Source: Confluentibacter sediminis (GTDB lineage Bacteria; Bacteroidota; Bacteroidia; Flavobacteriales; Flavobacteriaceae). Taken from it: a DNA stretch of 64,000 bases. The translations under genes were made by a program, and so were the position numbers. Location: contig NZ_QKPO01000004.1 in assembly GCF_003258355.1 (NCBI RefSeq), forward strand, positions 62,001 to 126,000, in the 5' to 3' direction. Of the stretch, positions 8,510 through 17,470 are shown piece by piece; the first letter of the stretch is position 1; every line of letters begins with the position of its first letter. The notes beneath the pieces were generated by a model. The model did no database searches and was not told where the DNA came from. It saw only the letters and a program-made list of their open reading frames with translations.

Positions 8510-9591
8510 TGAAAAAGATGAAAACTACATATACCATAGCCTTTTTAGCTCTAACTTTTTTAGTTACAAGTTGTGGTAACGATGAAAAAAAAGCCATGGC
8601 AGATACAACTGTTATTCCTGTAAAAGTAAGCTCAATTAGCGAAAACAATAACAATCCATTTTTAACAGCAAGCGGTACGATTCAAGCGGTTAACAGCGCG
8701 AATTTAAGTACCCGCATGATGGGATTTGTCACCAATATTCCCGTAAATGTGGGCGATAAGGTGAAAAAAGGGCAGTTGTTGGTGTCTATAAACAATTCCG
8801 ATTTACAAGCTAAACTCTCCCAAGTAAATGCGGGCATTATGGAAGCAACCGCTGCTTTCACAAATGCTGAAAAAGATTACAATAGATTTAAAAATTTGTT
8901 TGCAGAAAGCAGTGCGTCACAAAAGGAATTAGACGATATGACAGCGAATTACAACATGGCTAAAGCCAGATTGGAAGGAGCCAAACAAATGAAAAACGAG
9001 GTAGATGCTCAATTTGCTTACATTAATATCCGTGCACCATTTGATGGTGTTATCACAGGCACATTTATTAAAAAAGGAGATATGGCGAATCCTGGGATGC
9101 CTTTAGTGGCTATGGAAATGCCTTCGAGTTTTGAAGTCATCACAAATGTTCCAGAAAGTGACATTTCAAAGATAGCATTAGGAACTTCTGTAACGGTTCT
9201 AATAAAATCAATGAATAAATCGGTGAACGGGAAAGTTTCAGAAGTGAGTAGTTCAGCTAAAAACACAGGCGGGCAATACTTGGTAAACGTAGCTTTAGAT
9301 AAAACGGATGTTCCTGTTTTATCGGGCATGTTTGTTACCGTTCAATTTCCTATTGAGAAACAAGGTCAAACGGATATGGTTTTAATTCCGGTAAGTGCCA
9401 TGGTTACTAATGGACAGCTATCGGGTGTTTACACCGTGAGTGAAAACCATACAGCCTTGTTGCGTTGGTTACGTGTAGGTAGAACGTTTGGAAATCAAGT
9501 AGAAGTGTTATCAGGATTATCGGCTTATGAAACTTATATTATTTCAGCCGATGGGAAATTATATAATGGTGTAAAAGTAAGTATTAAATAA
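8509..9591 (+). CDS. RND efflux periplasmic adaptor (membrane fusion protein)
   Basis: The 360-aa protein starts with a lipoprotein signal (LTFLVTSC, C22), so it is membrane anchored. It shows the adaptor layout: barrel-sandwich hybrid halves (NIPVNVGDKVKKGQLLVSI near 76-94 and APFDGVITGTFIKKGDMA near 178-195) around an alpha hairpin (about 96-170), then a beta-barrel and membrane-proximal domain. It bridges the TolC-like channel and the RND pump encoded on either side. A palindromic repeat lies between this gene and the pump gene. Confidence 0.92.
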   Translation: MKKMKTTYTIAFLALTFLVTSCGNDEKKAMADTTVIPVKVSSISENNNNPFLTASGTIQAVNSANLSTRMMGFVTNIPVNVGDKVKKGQLLVSINNSDLQAKLSQVNAGIMEATAAFTNAEKDYNRFKNLFAESSASQKELDDMTANYNMAKARLEGAKQMKNEVDAQFAYINIRAPFDGVITGTFIKKGDMANPGMPLVAMEMPSSFEVITNVPESDISKIALGTSVTVLIKSMNKSVNGKVSEVSSSAKNTGGQYLVNVALDKTDVPVLSGMFVTVQFPIEKQGQTDMVLIPVSAMVTNGQLSGVYTVSENHTALLRWLRVGRTFGNQVEVLSGLSAYETYIISADGKLYNGVKVSIK

Positions 9592-9641
9592 AATTAAATG
9601 CGTTAAGGATGGTCGTGGAAATCCTTTTTTTGAAATAGAAA

Positions 9642-9729
9642 CGTCATTACGAGAAGCAATAGCGACGAAGTAATCTGCTTGTTATTAGACAGATTGCCAC
9701 AGTAAATGAAAAATTTACTTCGCAATGAC
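9642..9729. repeat. palindromic intergenic repeat (CGTCATT type) inside the efflux operon
   Basis: The element starts CGTCATTACGAGAAGCAATA and ends with ACTTCGCAATGAC, the two halves being imperfect reverse complements, with AATCTG / CAGATT flanking the centre. A second, almost perfect copy is at 29272-29351. It fills most of the 194-base gap between the adaptor and pump genes. Transcribed, it would fold into a long imperfect hairpin, which could influence stability or processing of the operon mRNA. Confidence 0.75.
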
Positions 9730-9785
9730 AAATCAAAAAAAGATTGTAACGAACAGCCTGTTAAAACGTCCAAAAAATAATAAAC

Positions 9786-12700
9786 ATGCAAGAAGGAATT
9801 TCGGGTAAAATCGCCCATTTTTTTATCAACTCCAAGCTGACCATTTTGTTGATGATTGGTTTGATGATTATTGGGGTATATAGTTCGTTTCTCATTCCAA
9901 GAGAGGAGGAACCACAAATAAACGTGCCCATGGCCGATGTCATGGTCGGGTATCCAGGAGCAAATCCAACCGAGGTTGAAAGTAGGGTCATAAAACCTTT
10001 GGAAAAGATTATTTCGAATATTAAAGGTGTGGAGCATGTCCACAGTATGGCCATGAACGGACAAGCCATGCTTGTGGTTCAGTTTTATGTTGGTGAAGAT
10101 ACCGAACGCTCTTATGTGAAATTATACGACGAGTTGATGAAACATGAGGATATGTTTCCAGAAGGCGTTTACAAACCCATGGTAAAAACACGTTCTATTG
10201 ATGATGTCCCCATGTTGGGATTAACACTTTGGAGTGAAAATTATGATGATTTTCAACTGCGTCAAATTGCTGAAGAAGTGACTTCTGAAATTGAAAAAGT
10301 AAAAGATGTATCCATCACCAAAGTCATTGGAGGTAGAAACCGACAACTGAAAGTGGTTTTAGACAAAGATAAAATGGCAGGAAATGGCGTGGATGCATTG
10401 GGTATTATGCAAATGGTTCAAGCCAATAACAGCAGCTCACAATCTGGAAGTTTTGTAAATAACGATACAGAGTATTTAATTACCACAGGTAAATTTCTTG
10501 AAACCGCTGAAGATGTTGAGAATCTAGTGATTGGGGTCAATCAAAACAGGCCTGTTTATTTAAAACAAGTGGCCACTATAAAAGATGGCCCAGAATCTCC
10601 AAGTTCGTATGTGTCTTTTGGTTACGGACAAGCTAATGAAGACTATGAAAATAATACATCAGAATATCCAGCCGTGACCATCTCCATTTCAAAAGTAAAA
10701 GGTGCTGATGCCATGAAAATCTCGGAAAAGATATTGTTGCATGTAGACAAATTAAAAGAAACCTTAATCCCATCAGATGTTCATATAGATGTCACCAGAA
10801 ATTATGGGGAAACCGCTTCAGATAAAGTAGGGGAGTTGTTATTGCATTTAGGGGTTGCCATATTAGCGGTGACTATTTTAGTGATGCTTGCCATGGGGTG
10901 GCGTGGTGGATTGGTCGTTTTCTTTTCCGTCCCATTAACATTTGCATTGACCTTATTTGCCTACTATATGTTGGGCTATACCTTAAATAGAATCACGCTA
11001 TTTGCCTTGGTGTTCGTGGTTGGTATCGTGGTAGATGACAGTATCATTATTGCCGAAAATATGCACCGTCATTTTAAGATGAAGCGATTGCCATTTAAGC
11101 AAGCGGCTATTTACGCCATTAACGAAGTTGGTAACCCTACCATTTTAGCCACTTTCACAGTTATTGCCGCTATTTTACCTATGGCGTTTGTATCGGGAAT
11201 GATGGGGCCTTATATGAGTCCCATGCCCATTGGAGCATCTATTGCCATGCTATTGTCATTATTTGTGGCTCTAACGGTCACGCCCTATTTGGGATACCAT
11301 TTATTACAGGAAAAAGACAAGCAAGCTCATAAAGAAGACACAGGTATCGAAACAAGCAAGATTTATAAGATATACAAAAAAATGGAGCAGCCTTTTTTAG
11401 ATAGTTCCAAAAAACGAAATCTCATGTTTGCCATTACAGGGTTGCTGCTTGTGGGTTCTGTATTGATGTTTTTTACAAAATCGGTTGCCGTTAAAATGCT
11501 GCCTTTTGATAATAAGAATGAGTTTCAGGTAGTGATTGATATGCCTGAAGGCACTACTTTGGAAAGAACAGCAGTGGTTACCCAAGAAATTACACAATAT
11601 TTAAAAACAGTTCCAGAAGTGGTTGATTACCAGAATTATATTGGTACGTCGGCTCCCATAACTTTTAACGGTTTGGTACGCCATTACGATTTACGTGGCG
11701 GTAGTAATATGGCCGATATACAAGTGAATCTTTTACATAAAGAAGAACGGGATTTACAAAGTCATGATATTGCAAAAATAGTGCGTCCAAACATTCAAAA
11801 AATAGCTAAAAAATTTGGAGCCAATGTGAAAATTGTTGAGGTACCACCAGGGCCACCAGTACTTTCAACCTTGGTTGCGGAGGTGTATGGCGGGCCTAAT
11901 TATGAGGAGCAGATTAAAGTGGCTGACCAAGTTAAAAACATCTTAGAAAACACCAGTGATGTGGTAGATACCGATTGGATGGTTGAAGACGCTCAAATTG
12001 AATACCGCTTGGAAGTAGATAAAGAAAAAGCCATGTTGTATGGCATAGTGCCCCAACAAGTGGTTGGTAATTTAACCTATTTGCTTCAAGAATATCCTAT
12101 TTCTAATTTGTATGATGAAACTTCCAACGACAATGTGAGCATCGTGCTTTCTTTGGATGATAAAGACAAAACCTCACTTCAAGATATTCAGAATTTAAAA
12201 ATTAAAGGACTCCAGGGTCATATGATTCCTGTAAGGGATTTGGTTTCTGTTAAGAAAGAAACCTTAGAAAAAACCATTTACAGAAAAGACCAAAAACGAG
12301 TGGTGTATGTATTGGCAGATATGGCTGGTGCCTTGGAAAGTCCAGTATATGCTATTTTAGGCATGGAAGAAAAGCTTCAACAGATAGAACTTCCCAAAGG
12401 ATATAAAATCAACGAACTGTACATGGATGCCCCTACAGAAGAAACTGATTTTACCGTAAAATGGGATGGCGAATGGCAAATAACGTTGGAAGTGTTCCGT
12501 GATTTAGGGGCTGCCTTTTTAATAGTAATTGTTATCATTTACATGTTGATTGTGGGATGGTTTCAAAACTTTAAAACACCGTTGGTTATGATGGTAGCCA
12601 TTCCGCTTTCGTTAGTGGGTATTGTTTTAGGACACTGGATTTTGGGAGCTTTCTTTACGGCAACGTCGTTTATTGGTATGATTGCTCTGGCGGGTGTTAT

Positions 12701-13019
12701 GGTGCGAAATTCGGTATTGTTAATTGACTTCATCGAAATTAGATTGAATGATGGGGTTCCTTTAAAACAGGCGATTATTGATGCAGGAGCCGTGAGAACG
12801 ACGCCCATCTTACTAACAACTGGTGCTGTGGTTATTGGGGCATCTATTATATTGTTCGATCCTATTTTTCAAGGATTGGCCATTTCATTAGTCGCTGGAG
12901 CGATTGTTTCAACCATACTGACATTACTCGTCGTCCCATTAATTTATTACATCGTTGAACGTAAAAAATGGGAAAAAGATGCCGCTATTCAAGACAATAA
13001 AGAAGACATAAATACATAA
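9786..13019 (+). CDS. RND-family multidrug efflux permease
   Basis: This 1077-aa inner-membrane pump has the usual RND plan: TM1 near residues 13-33, a large periplasmic porter domain, a block of TM helices near 340-500, a second porter domain, and a final TM block near 900-1060. The TM4 proton-relay acids are seen in VFVVGIVVDDSIIIAENM (D408/D409 region). The sequence is of the HAE1 (AcrB-like) group rather than the metal-exporting CusA group, and length is typical. It works with the TolC-like and adaptor proteins. Substrate is unknown. Confidence 0.94.
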   Translation: MQEGISGKIAHFFINSKLTILLMIGLMIIGVYSSFLIPREEEPQINVPMADVMVGYPGANPTEVESRVIKPLEKIISNIKGVEHVHSMAMNGQAMLVVQFYVGEDTERSYVKLYDELMKHEDMFPEGVYKPMVKTRSIDDVPMLGLTLWSENYDDFQLRQIAEEVTSEIEKVKDVSITKVIGGRNRQLKVVLDKDKMAGNGVDALGIMQMVQANNSSSQSGSFVNNDTEYLITTGKFLETAEDVENLVIGVNQNRPVYLKQVATIKDGPESPSSYVSFGYGQANEDYENNTSEYPAVTISISKVKGADAMKISEKILLHVDKLKETLIPSDVHIDVTRNYGETASDKVGELLLHLGVAILAVTILVMLAMGWRGGLVVFFSVPLTFALTLFAYYMLGYTLNRITLFALVFVVGIVVDDSIIIAENMHRHFKMKRLPFKQAAIYAINEVGNPTILATFTVIAAILPMAFVSGMMGPYMSPMPIGASIAMLLSLFVALTVTPYLGYHLLQEKDKQAHKEDTGIETSKIYKIYKKMEQPFLDSSKKRNLMFAITGLLLVGSVLMFFTKSVAVKMLPFDNKNEFQVVIDMPEGTTLERTAVVTQEITQYLKTVPEVVDYQNYIGTSAPITFNGLVRHYDLRGGSNMADIQVNLLHKEERDLQSHDIAKIVRPNIQKIAKKFGANVKIVEVPPGPPVLSTLVAEVYGGPNYEEQIKVADQVKNILENTSDVVDTDWMVEDAQIEYRLEVDKEKAMLYGIVPQQVVGNLTYLLQEYPISNLYDETSNDNVSIVLSLDDKDKTSLQDIQNLKIKGLQGHMIPVRDLVSVKKETLEKTIYRKDQKRVVYVLADMAGALESPVYAILGMEEKLQQIELPKGYKINELYMDAPTEETDFTVKWDGEWQITLEVFRDLGAAFLIVIVIIYMLIVGWFQNFKTPLVMMVAIPLSLVGIVLGHWILGAFFTATSFIGMIALAGVMVRNSVLLIDFIEIRLNDGVPLKQAIIDAGAVRTTPILLTTGAVVIGASIILFDPIFQGLAISLVAGAIVSTILTLLVVPLIYYIVERKKWEKDAAIQDNKEDINT

Positions 13020-13023
13020 GCCC

Positions 13024-13335
13024 ATGAAACTAGTTATTATTACGGCCATTAAAGCATTTGAAAAAGATATTAAACTTCAATTGAAAAGCGCAGATGTTAA
13101 AACCTTTTCATTTAGAGACGTTACGGGATATAGGGATAGCACTGAAGATGCTGTGGAATCGAATTGGTTTTCGAGTGAAATGAATCAAATGGACTCTATT
13201 CTTTTTTATGCTTTTGTTAAAAAGGAAAATGTCGATAGGCTCTTTGAATTGATTAGTGATTTCAATAGCCAGCAAAAGACTTTGTCACAGATTCATGTGG
13301 CAGTAATAAACATAGAAAAATCAAATGAACACTAA
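13024..13335 (+). CDS. PG0541-type transporter-associated protein
   Basis: This 103-aa soluble protein has no signal peptide or membrane segment. It begins MKLVIITAIKAFEKDIKLQL and resembles the small PG0541-family proteins that follow RND pump genes in Bacteroidota; size and position fit. The fold looks like a ferredoxin-like, P-II-like small alpha/beta domain (inference). It starts 4 bases after the pump stop, so it belongs to the operon. Its role in pump regulation or assembly is not established. Confidence 0.65.
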   Translation: MKLVIITAIKAFEKDIKLQLKSADVKTFSFRDVTGYRDSTEDAVESNWFSSEMNQMDSILFYAFVKKENVDRLFELISDFNSQQKTLSQIHVAVINIEKSNEH

Positions 13336-13341
13336 ATAACA

Positions 13342-13530
13342 ATGAAAAATAGAATCGTTAGGGGTATTGCGGGAACTTTTATACTTATTAGTTTATTACT
13401 TGCTATATATGTCAGCCCAAATTGGCTCTGGTTTACTGCTTTTGTGGGTGCTAATTTGTTGCAATCTTCTTTAACCAAATGGTGTTTGATGGATACTATT
13501 TTAGAGAAGGTCTTTAAAGTTAAAAATTAA
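13342..13530 (+). CDS. DUF2892 (YgaP-like transmembrane) protein
   Basis: This 62-aa protein has two hydrophobic helices (about 8-24 and 28-46) and matches the DUF2892 pattern, with MKNRIVRGIAGTFIL at the start and a central LWFTAFVGANLLQSSLTKWC. The conserved Cys (C48) near the end of helix two is typical of members that form part of YgaP-like rhodanese proteins. It is 6 bases after the PG0541-type gene and likely the last gene of the efflux operon. Confidence 0.75.
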   Translation: MKNRIVRGIAGTFILISLLLAIYVSPNWLWFTAFVGANLLQSSLTKWCLMDTILEKVFKVKN

Positions 13531-13597
13531 TTGAAAACTATTTGTAACATTTTAAGGTCTTGTGCGTCATATTGGTATCAATCAAAACACAACAACC

Positions 13598-13936
13598 ATG
13601 AGACAAGATAATCAACTAATAGTCATTACCCATTTGAGCCAATTAATCACATTGGTTACTGGTTTTGGAAGCTTAATCGTTCCATTGATACTTTGGATCA
13701 CCCAAAAAGAAAAAGTATATCATATGGACGAACACGGTAAAAATATTGTAAACTTTCAGTTAAGCCTTATTCTTTACTTTATTATATGTATTCCATTAAT
13801 TTTGCTTTTAGGACTTGGTATTTTAGGCTTTATCGTTTTAGGTATCATATCCATCGTATTTCCTATTATTAATGCCATAAAAGCGAGTCATGGGGAAACT
13901 CCAAAATATCCTTTATCTCTTAATTTTATTAGTTAG
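13598..13936 (+). CDS. DUF4870 membrane protein
   Basis: The ATG at 13598 is chosen over the upstream GTG at 13562 because family members start shortly before the conserved block ITHLSQLITLVTGFGSLIVP. The resulting 112-aa protein has three hydrophobic helices and the DUF4870 hallmark HMDEHGKNIVNFQLS (about residues 45-59). The function of this inner-membrane family is unknown. A rho-independent terminator follows directly. Confidence 0.82.
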   Translation: MRQDNQLIVITHLSQLITLVTGFGSLIVPLILWITQKEKVYHMDEHGKNIVNFQLSLILYFIICIPLILLLGLGILGFIVLGIISIVFPIINAIKASHGETPKYPLSLNFIS

Positions 13937-13954
13937 TTTAGTGACGAGATAAGC

Positions 13955-13986
13955 AAAAAGCTCACCAATTTGGTGAGCTTTTTTAT
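13955..13986. terminator. rho-independent terminator, usable on both strands
   Basis: AAGCTCACC and GGTGAGCTT form a perfect stem around an AATTT loop, followed by a T-run on the plus strand and preceded by A's that give a T-run on the minus strand. It separates the DUF4870 gene from convergent dnaN and probably ends both. Confidence 0.85.
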
Positions 13987-14032
13987 TTGTATTCCCGCCA
14001 AGGCTGGGATTTTTTTAGTCAATAAATAATAC

Positions 14033-15151
14033 TTAACTGTTCAACATTACAGGCATCACCAACATAGTAACTTGTTCACCTTCATCAAGGCCATCAACAG
14101 GGGTTAAAATACCAGCTCTATTTGGTAAACTCATTTCTAATTGTACGTCATCTGAACTTAGGTTGTTCAACATTTCAGTTAAGAAACGAGAGTTGAATCC
14201 AATTTGCATATCGTCACCTTGGTAATCACAAGTTAAACGTTCTTCTGCTTTGTTACTGTAATCAATATCTTCCGCAGAAATGTTTAATTCAGCACCCGCA
14301 ATTTTAAGTCGGATTTGATGCGTTGTTTTGTTTGAAAAGATGCTCACACGGCGTACAGAATTTAAAAACTGGGTTCTGTCAATCGTTAATTTATTCGGAT
14401 TTTCTTTTGGAATCACCGCTTCATAATTTGGGTATTTGCCATCTATTAAACGACAAATCAATTCTGAATTCTCAAAGGTGAATTTCGCATTAGAATCATT
14501 GTATTCAATTTTCACGTCATCTTCACTAGCGGCTAAAATACCTTTTAAAAGATTTAAAGGTTTTTTAGGCATGATAAATTCCGCTACTTGATTGGCTTTA
14601 ACGTCTTCACGTTTGTATCTCACTAATTTATGGGCATCGGTTGCCACAAAAGTCAATCCTTCCGTTGAAAATTGAAAAAACACCCCACTCATAACGGGTC
14701 TTAAATCATCATTTCCTGCCGCAAAAATGGTTTTACTGATGGCAGTTGCTAAAATATCTCCTGTTACAATGGTGGTGCTTGGGTCTTCCAGAGCTACTGC
14801 TTTTGGAAACTCATTACCATTCGCATAAGCCAATGCATATTTACCATGGTTAGAGCTGATCTCAACGGTATTATTGTCTTCAACAACAAAGGTTAAAGGT
14901 TGTTCTGGAAATGTTTTTAAAGTATCTAATAATAAACGAGCAGGAATCGCTACGCTGCCTGCACTATCGCTTTCAACATCAAGAGAGGACGACATGGTCG
15001 TTTCTAAATCGCTGGCAGATACCGTCAGTTTAGATTTATTTAATTCAAATAAGAAATTATCTAAAATAGGTAAGGTATTCGAACTATTAATAACACCGCC
15101 TAAAACTTGTAATTGTTTTAATAAATATGTGCTTGATACTATAAATTTCAT
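14033..15151 (-). CDS. dnaN: DNA polymerase III subunit beta (sliding clamp)
   Basis: This 372-aa protein is the DnaN clamp that tethers the replicative polymerase to DNA. It has the standard length and three-domain plan, beginning MKFIVSSTYLLKQLQVLGGV, with the central FQFSTEGLTFVATDAHKLVRY and the C-terminal VDGLDEGEQVTMLVMPVML that ends the third domain. It is transcribed next to gldG, a neighbourhood common in Flavobacteriaceae; it is not next to dnaA here. A 173-base gap separates it from gldG. Confidence 0.97.
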   Translation of the reverse strand: MKFIVSSTYLLKQLQVLGGVINSSNTLPILDNFLFELNKSKLTVSASDLETTMSSSLDVESDSAGSVAIPARLLLDTLKTFPEQPLTFVVEDNNTVEISSNHGKYALAYANGNEFPKAVALEDPSTTIVTGDILATAISKTIFAAGNDDLRPVMSGVFFQFSTEGLTFVATDAHKLVRYKREDVKANQVAEFIMPKKPLNLLKGILAASEDDVKIEYNDSNAKFTFENSELICRLIDGKYPNYEAVIPKENPNKLTIDRTQFLNSVRRVSIFSNKTTHQIRLKIAGAELNISAEDIDYSNKAEERLTCDYQGDDMQIGFNSRFLTEMLNNLSSDDVQLEMSLPNRAGILTPVDGLDEGEQVTMLVMPVMLNS

Positions 15152-15324
15152 TTGAAAATTTTTATTTTTTGTTGTTGATTAGGTGTAACGAAGCCTCATT
15201 CGTTTTCTTTATAAAAAGCTAAATAAGACTTTGTTCGCTGAAAATTAATACGTTTTTGATTGAAAATATACTACTTACAAATATATCCCATACATCCTAA
15301 AATAGGAAACAAACTTATTAACAT

Positions 15325-16992
15325 TTAGGCACTGTATTTTTTCTTTCTGAAGTAGTTGAAAGCAAAACCGAAAAGACTTAATAATACCAGTGGGAATGCG
15401 ATGTTTATGAGTTGCCAAGTTGTTTTTTCATCGGTAATTTTTTCCTGATTTAGAAAGGCTACCGTTATTTCTTTGGAACGAATGTTTATAAGTCCGTCAT
15501 CGTCCAATAAATAATTGACGGCATTCAGTAAGAATTCCTTGTTTCCATAGGTTTGTCCTGTCCATTTATCAAAGCCTAATTCTTGTGGGCCATTTCTTGA
15601 AACATCATTTTTAATCACATCACCATCGGCAATCACAATCATTTTGGTTGGTGTACTTTTATCTTTTTCTCCAGATAATTTAAAAGGTTTTATCCTGTTT
15701 TGATAGACAGATGAAAATTCACCTTCCAATAAGACAGCCAGAGTTTGATTGCCTTTGTTAAATAAGGCTGGATCAGGTTCTTGGGTAACCACTTCTAAAC
15801 TGATTTGCCTAGGGGTGCCTTCTAGTTTTGTAAGTGGTTCGGTTTGTAGAAGAATGGTTTTTTTAATACTGTTTTTAAGAGTATCGATTTGGTTGGCAAA
15901 ATCAAACCTTACCAAATTCAAATTATTAACAATAGGGTGGTTGTTTTTTGATGATGCTAATGGGGAATACGGCCATCTTAAATGTTGAAATTGCGATTCA
16001 CTTCCGTCTCCCATGGCCAAAGTTATGGGGGCAGAGTAGAGGGTGCTTACCAACACAGGATTAATACGAATGCCATATTTAAAAAAGAAATCAGTCAAAT
16101 TTAAATCCCTGGTCACCGCAAAATTGCTGCCAGAGTCATTATATAAACTATCCTTTTCCATAGCTACGGCATCAATCAACCACAGGCTTTTTCCACCGTT
16201 CATAGTGTATTGGTCTAACACTAATTTTTCTTCTTCAGTAAATGCTTCTGTAGGTTTTGCAGCAATTATTAAATCAAAAACTTCTAAATCTTTAAGTGTT
16301 TTTTGTGGATTGGTGGCAACGCTATCTAAAGTAAAGGGTGCTAAATAGTAGTATTCACCTAGCTTTTTGGCAAAGTTTGCAATGTATTTATCTTCCAGTT
16401 CTTTATTGCCTCTTAAAATGGCTATTTTTCTACTTTTAGGTTTTGTCAATTTATTAAAACCATCGGCAAAAGCGTATTCTAAATGCTGAACAGAATTGAT
16501 GACTAATTCTTGCTGGGACGCTCCAATTTTACTTTTCACGAGTGGAATGATAACGGTTTGGTCATTATAACTAGCCAAAGCCCAAGGAAAAATAACATCT
16601 TGGGAGGATTTTCCTGTTTCTTGAACACTCAATTGCATGGGCGTTAATCCGCGTTCCATGAGTTGTTGCATATTGCGATCGCGCGTCGATTCATCTTCCA
16701 AAGGGTTGATAAAACTGAAAACAATATGGCTGTTTTTTGCTGAAAACTCTTCAAGAAGCTGTCTGGTTTCATTTTGAAGGCGTCTAATTTCCGAAGGGAA
16801 GTTATCCCCTTTTAAAAACACATCAATCACCATAGGCGATTCTACGTCTTTAATGGTATTGATGGCCGCTTCGCTTAATGTGTAGCGTTTGTCTTCGGTT
16901 AAATCAAAACGTTTAAAAGCTTTGCTGCTTACATAGTTAATACCTATTAAGACCACTAAAAGAATTAGTATGTATTTTATGTGTTTATTCAA
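15325..16992 (-). CDS. gldG: gliding-motility ABC component GldG
   Basis: GldG is a 555-aa inner-membrane protein with one N-terminal helix (KYILILLVVLIGINYVSS), a large periplasmic ABC-2-associated domain and a C-terminal helix (NIAFPLVLLSLFGFAFNYF) followed by a basic KKK tail. The conserved start of the family is seen in FDLTEDKRYTLSEAA. With GldF and the ATPase GldA (not in this window) it forms an ABC transporter needed for gliding in Flavobacterium johnsoniae. Its start codon overlaps the end of the 161-aa ORF upstream by 8 bases, so it is translationally coupled to it. Confidence 0.93.
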   Translation of the reverse strand: MNKHIKYILILLVVLIGINYVSSKAFKRFDLTEDKRYTLSEAAINTIKDVESPMVIDVFLKGDNFPSEIRRLQNETRQLLEEFSAKNSHIVFSFINPLEDESTRDRNMQQLMERGLTPMQLSVQETGKSSQDVIFPWALASYNDQTVIIPLVKSKIGASQQELVINSVQHLEYAFADGFNKLTKPKSRKIAILRGNKELEDKYIANFAKKLGEYYYLAPFTLDSVATNPQKTLKDLEVFDLIIAAKPTEAFTEEEKLVLDQYTMNGGKSLWLIDAVAMEKDSLYNDSGSNFAVTRDLNLTDFFFKYGIRINPVLVSTLYSAPITLAMGDGSESQFQHLRWPYSPLASSKNNHPIVNNLNLVRFDFANQIDTLKNSIKKTILLQTEPLTKLEGTPRQISLEVVTQEPDPALFNKGNQTLAVLLEGEFSSVYQNRIKPFKLSGEKDKSTPTKMIVIADGDVIKNDVSRNGPQELGFDKWTGQTYGNKEFLLNAVNYLLDDDGLINIRSKEITVAFLNQEKITDEKTTWQLINIAFPLVLLSLFGFAFNYFRKKKYSA

Positions 16993-17470
16993 ACTTTTTT
17001 TCCATTTGGTATTGCGAAATACGCGTTACTTTATTGTCTTTAAAAACAAGCTCCAAACATTCTTGGGTCATGTTAAAGGCGCCTGGTTTAAAACCTAAAT
17101 TATAGTTCCACATTTCTGGGGAGTTGGCCTTAATAGAATCATCCCAACTGTACCATTCACTTTTCCCTAAAACTTGTTTTACTTGGTCTTTTGTTTTCCC
17201 AAGAAACAGGTTTTTAGTTACGACTTCGGTGCTCATTTCATATCGCAAAGCTGGTTTTTCTTTCCATGCTTCCGAATCAAAATGTTTTTGATGGTGGTAA
17301 CTAAAAAAGATATTTATAAAAGGATAAAATACATAAAAATAAACAATAGGTGTTGCTATTAAACTGATTAATAAACTTACCCATTTACGTTTGTCAATTG
17401 TGTTGGCAAATATCCATACGAGTATAAAAACAAGCAATAAAAAAATAACAAAAAGTGGCGTAATAATCAT
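16985..17470 (-). CDS. BamE/SmpA-like membrane protein inserted between gldF and gldG
   Basis: This 161-aa protein has two hydrophobic helices (about 4-22 and 30-52) and then a soluble domain (about 75-161) whose pattern FLGKTKDQVKQVLGKS...W-x-Y...LELVF-x-D-N-K-V resembles the BamE/SmpA-OmlA fold. It overlaps gldF by 4 bases and gldG by 8 bases, so all three are read as one coupled unit. In F. johnsoniae gldF and gldG are adjacent, so this gene is an addition. No function is assigned; a part in the Gld transporter, or in envelope stress sensing, is only inference from position. Confidence 0.75.
   Translation of the reverse strand: MIITPLFVIFLLLVFILVWIFANTIDKRKWVSLLISLIATPIVYFYVFYPFINIFFSYHHQKHFDSEAWKEKPALRYEMSTEVVTKNLFLGKTKDQVKQVLGKSEWYSWDDSIKANSPEMWNYNLGFKPGAFNMTQECLELVFKDNKVTRISQYQMEKKFE

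Noticed and set aside
9603-10069. Antisense ORFs over the adaptor-pump gap and pump start
   Set aside because: They run across a palindromic repeat and the strongly supported RND gene and have no recognisable domain.
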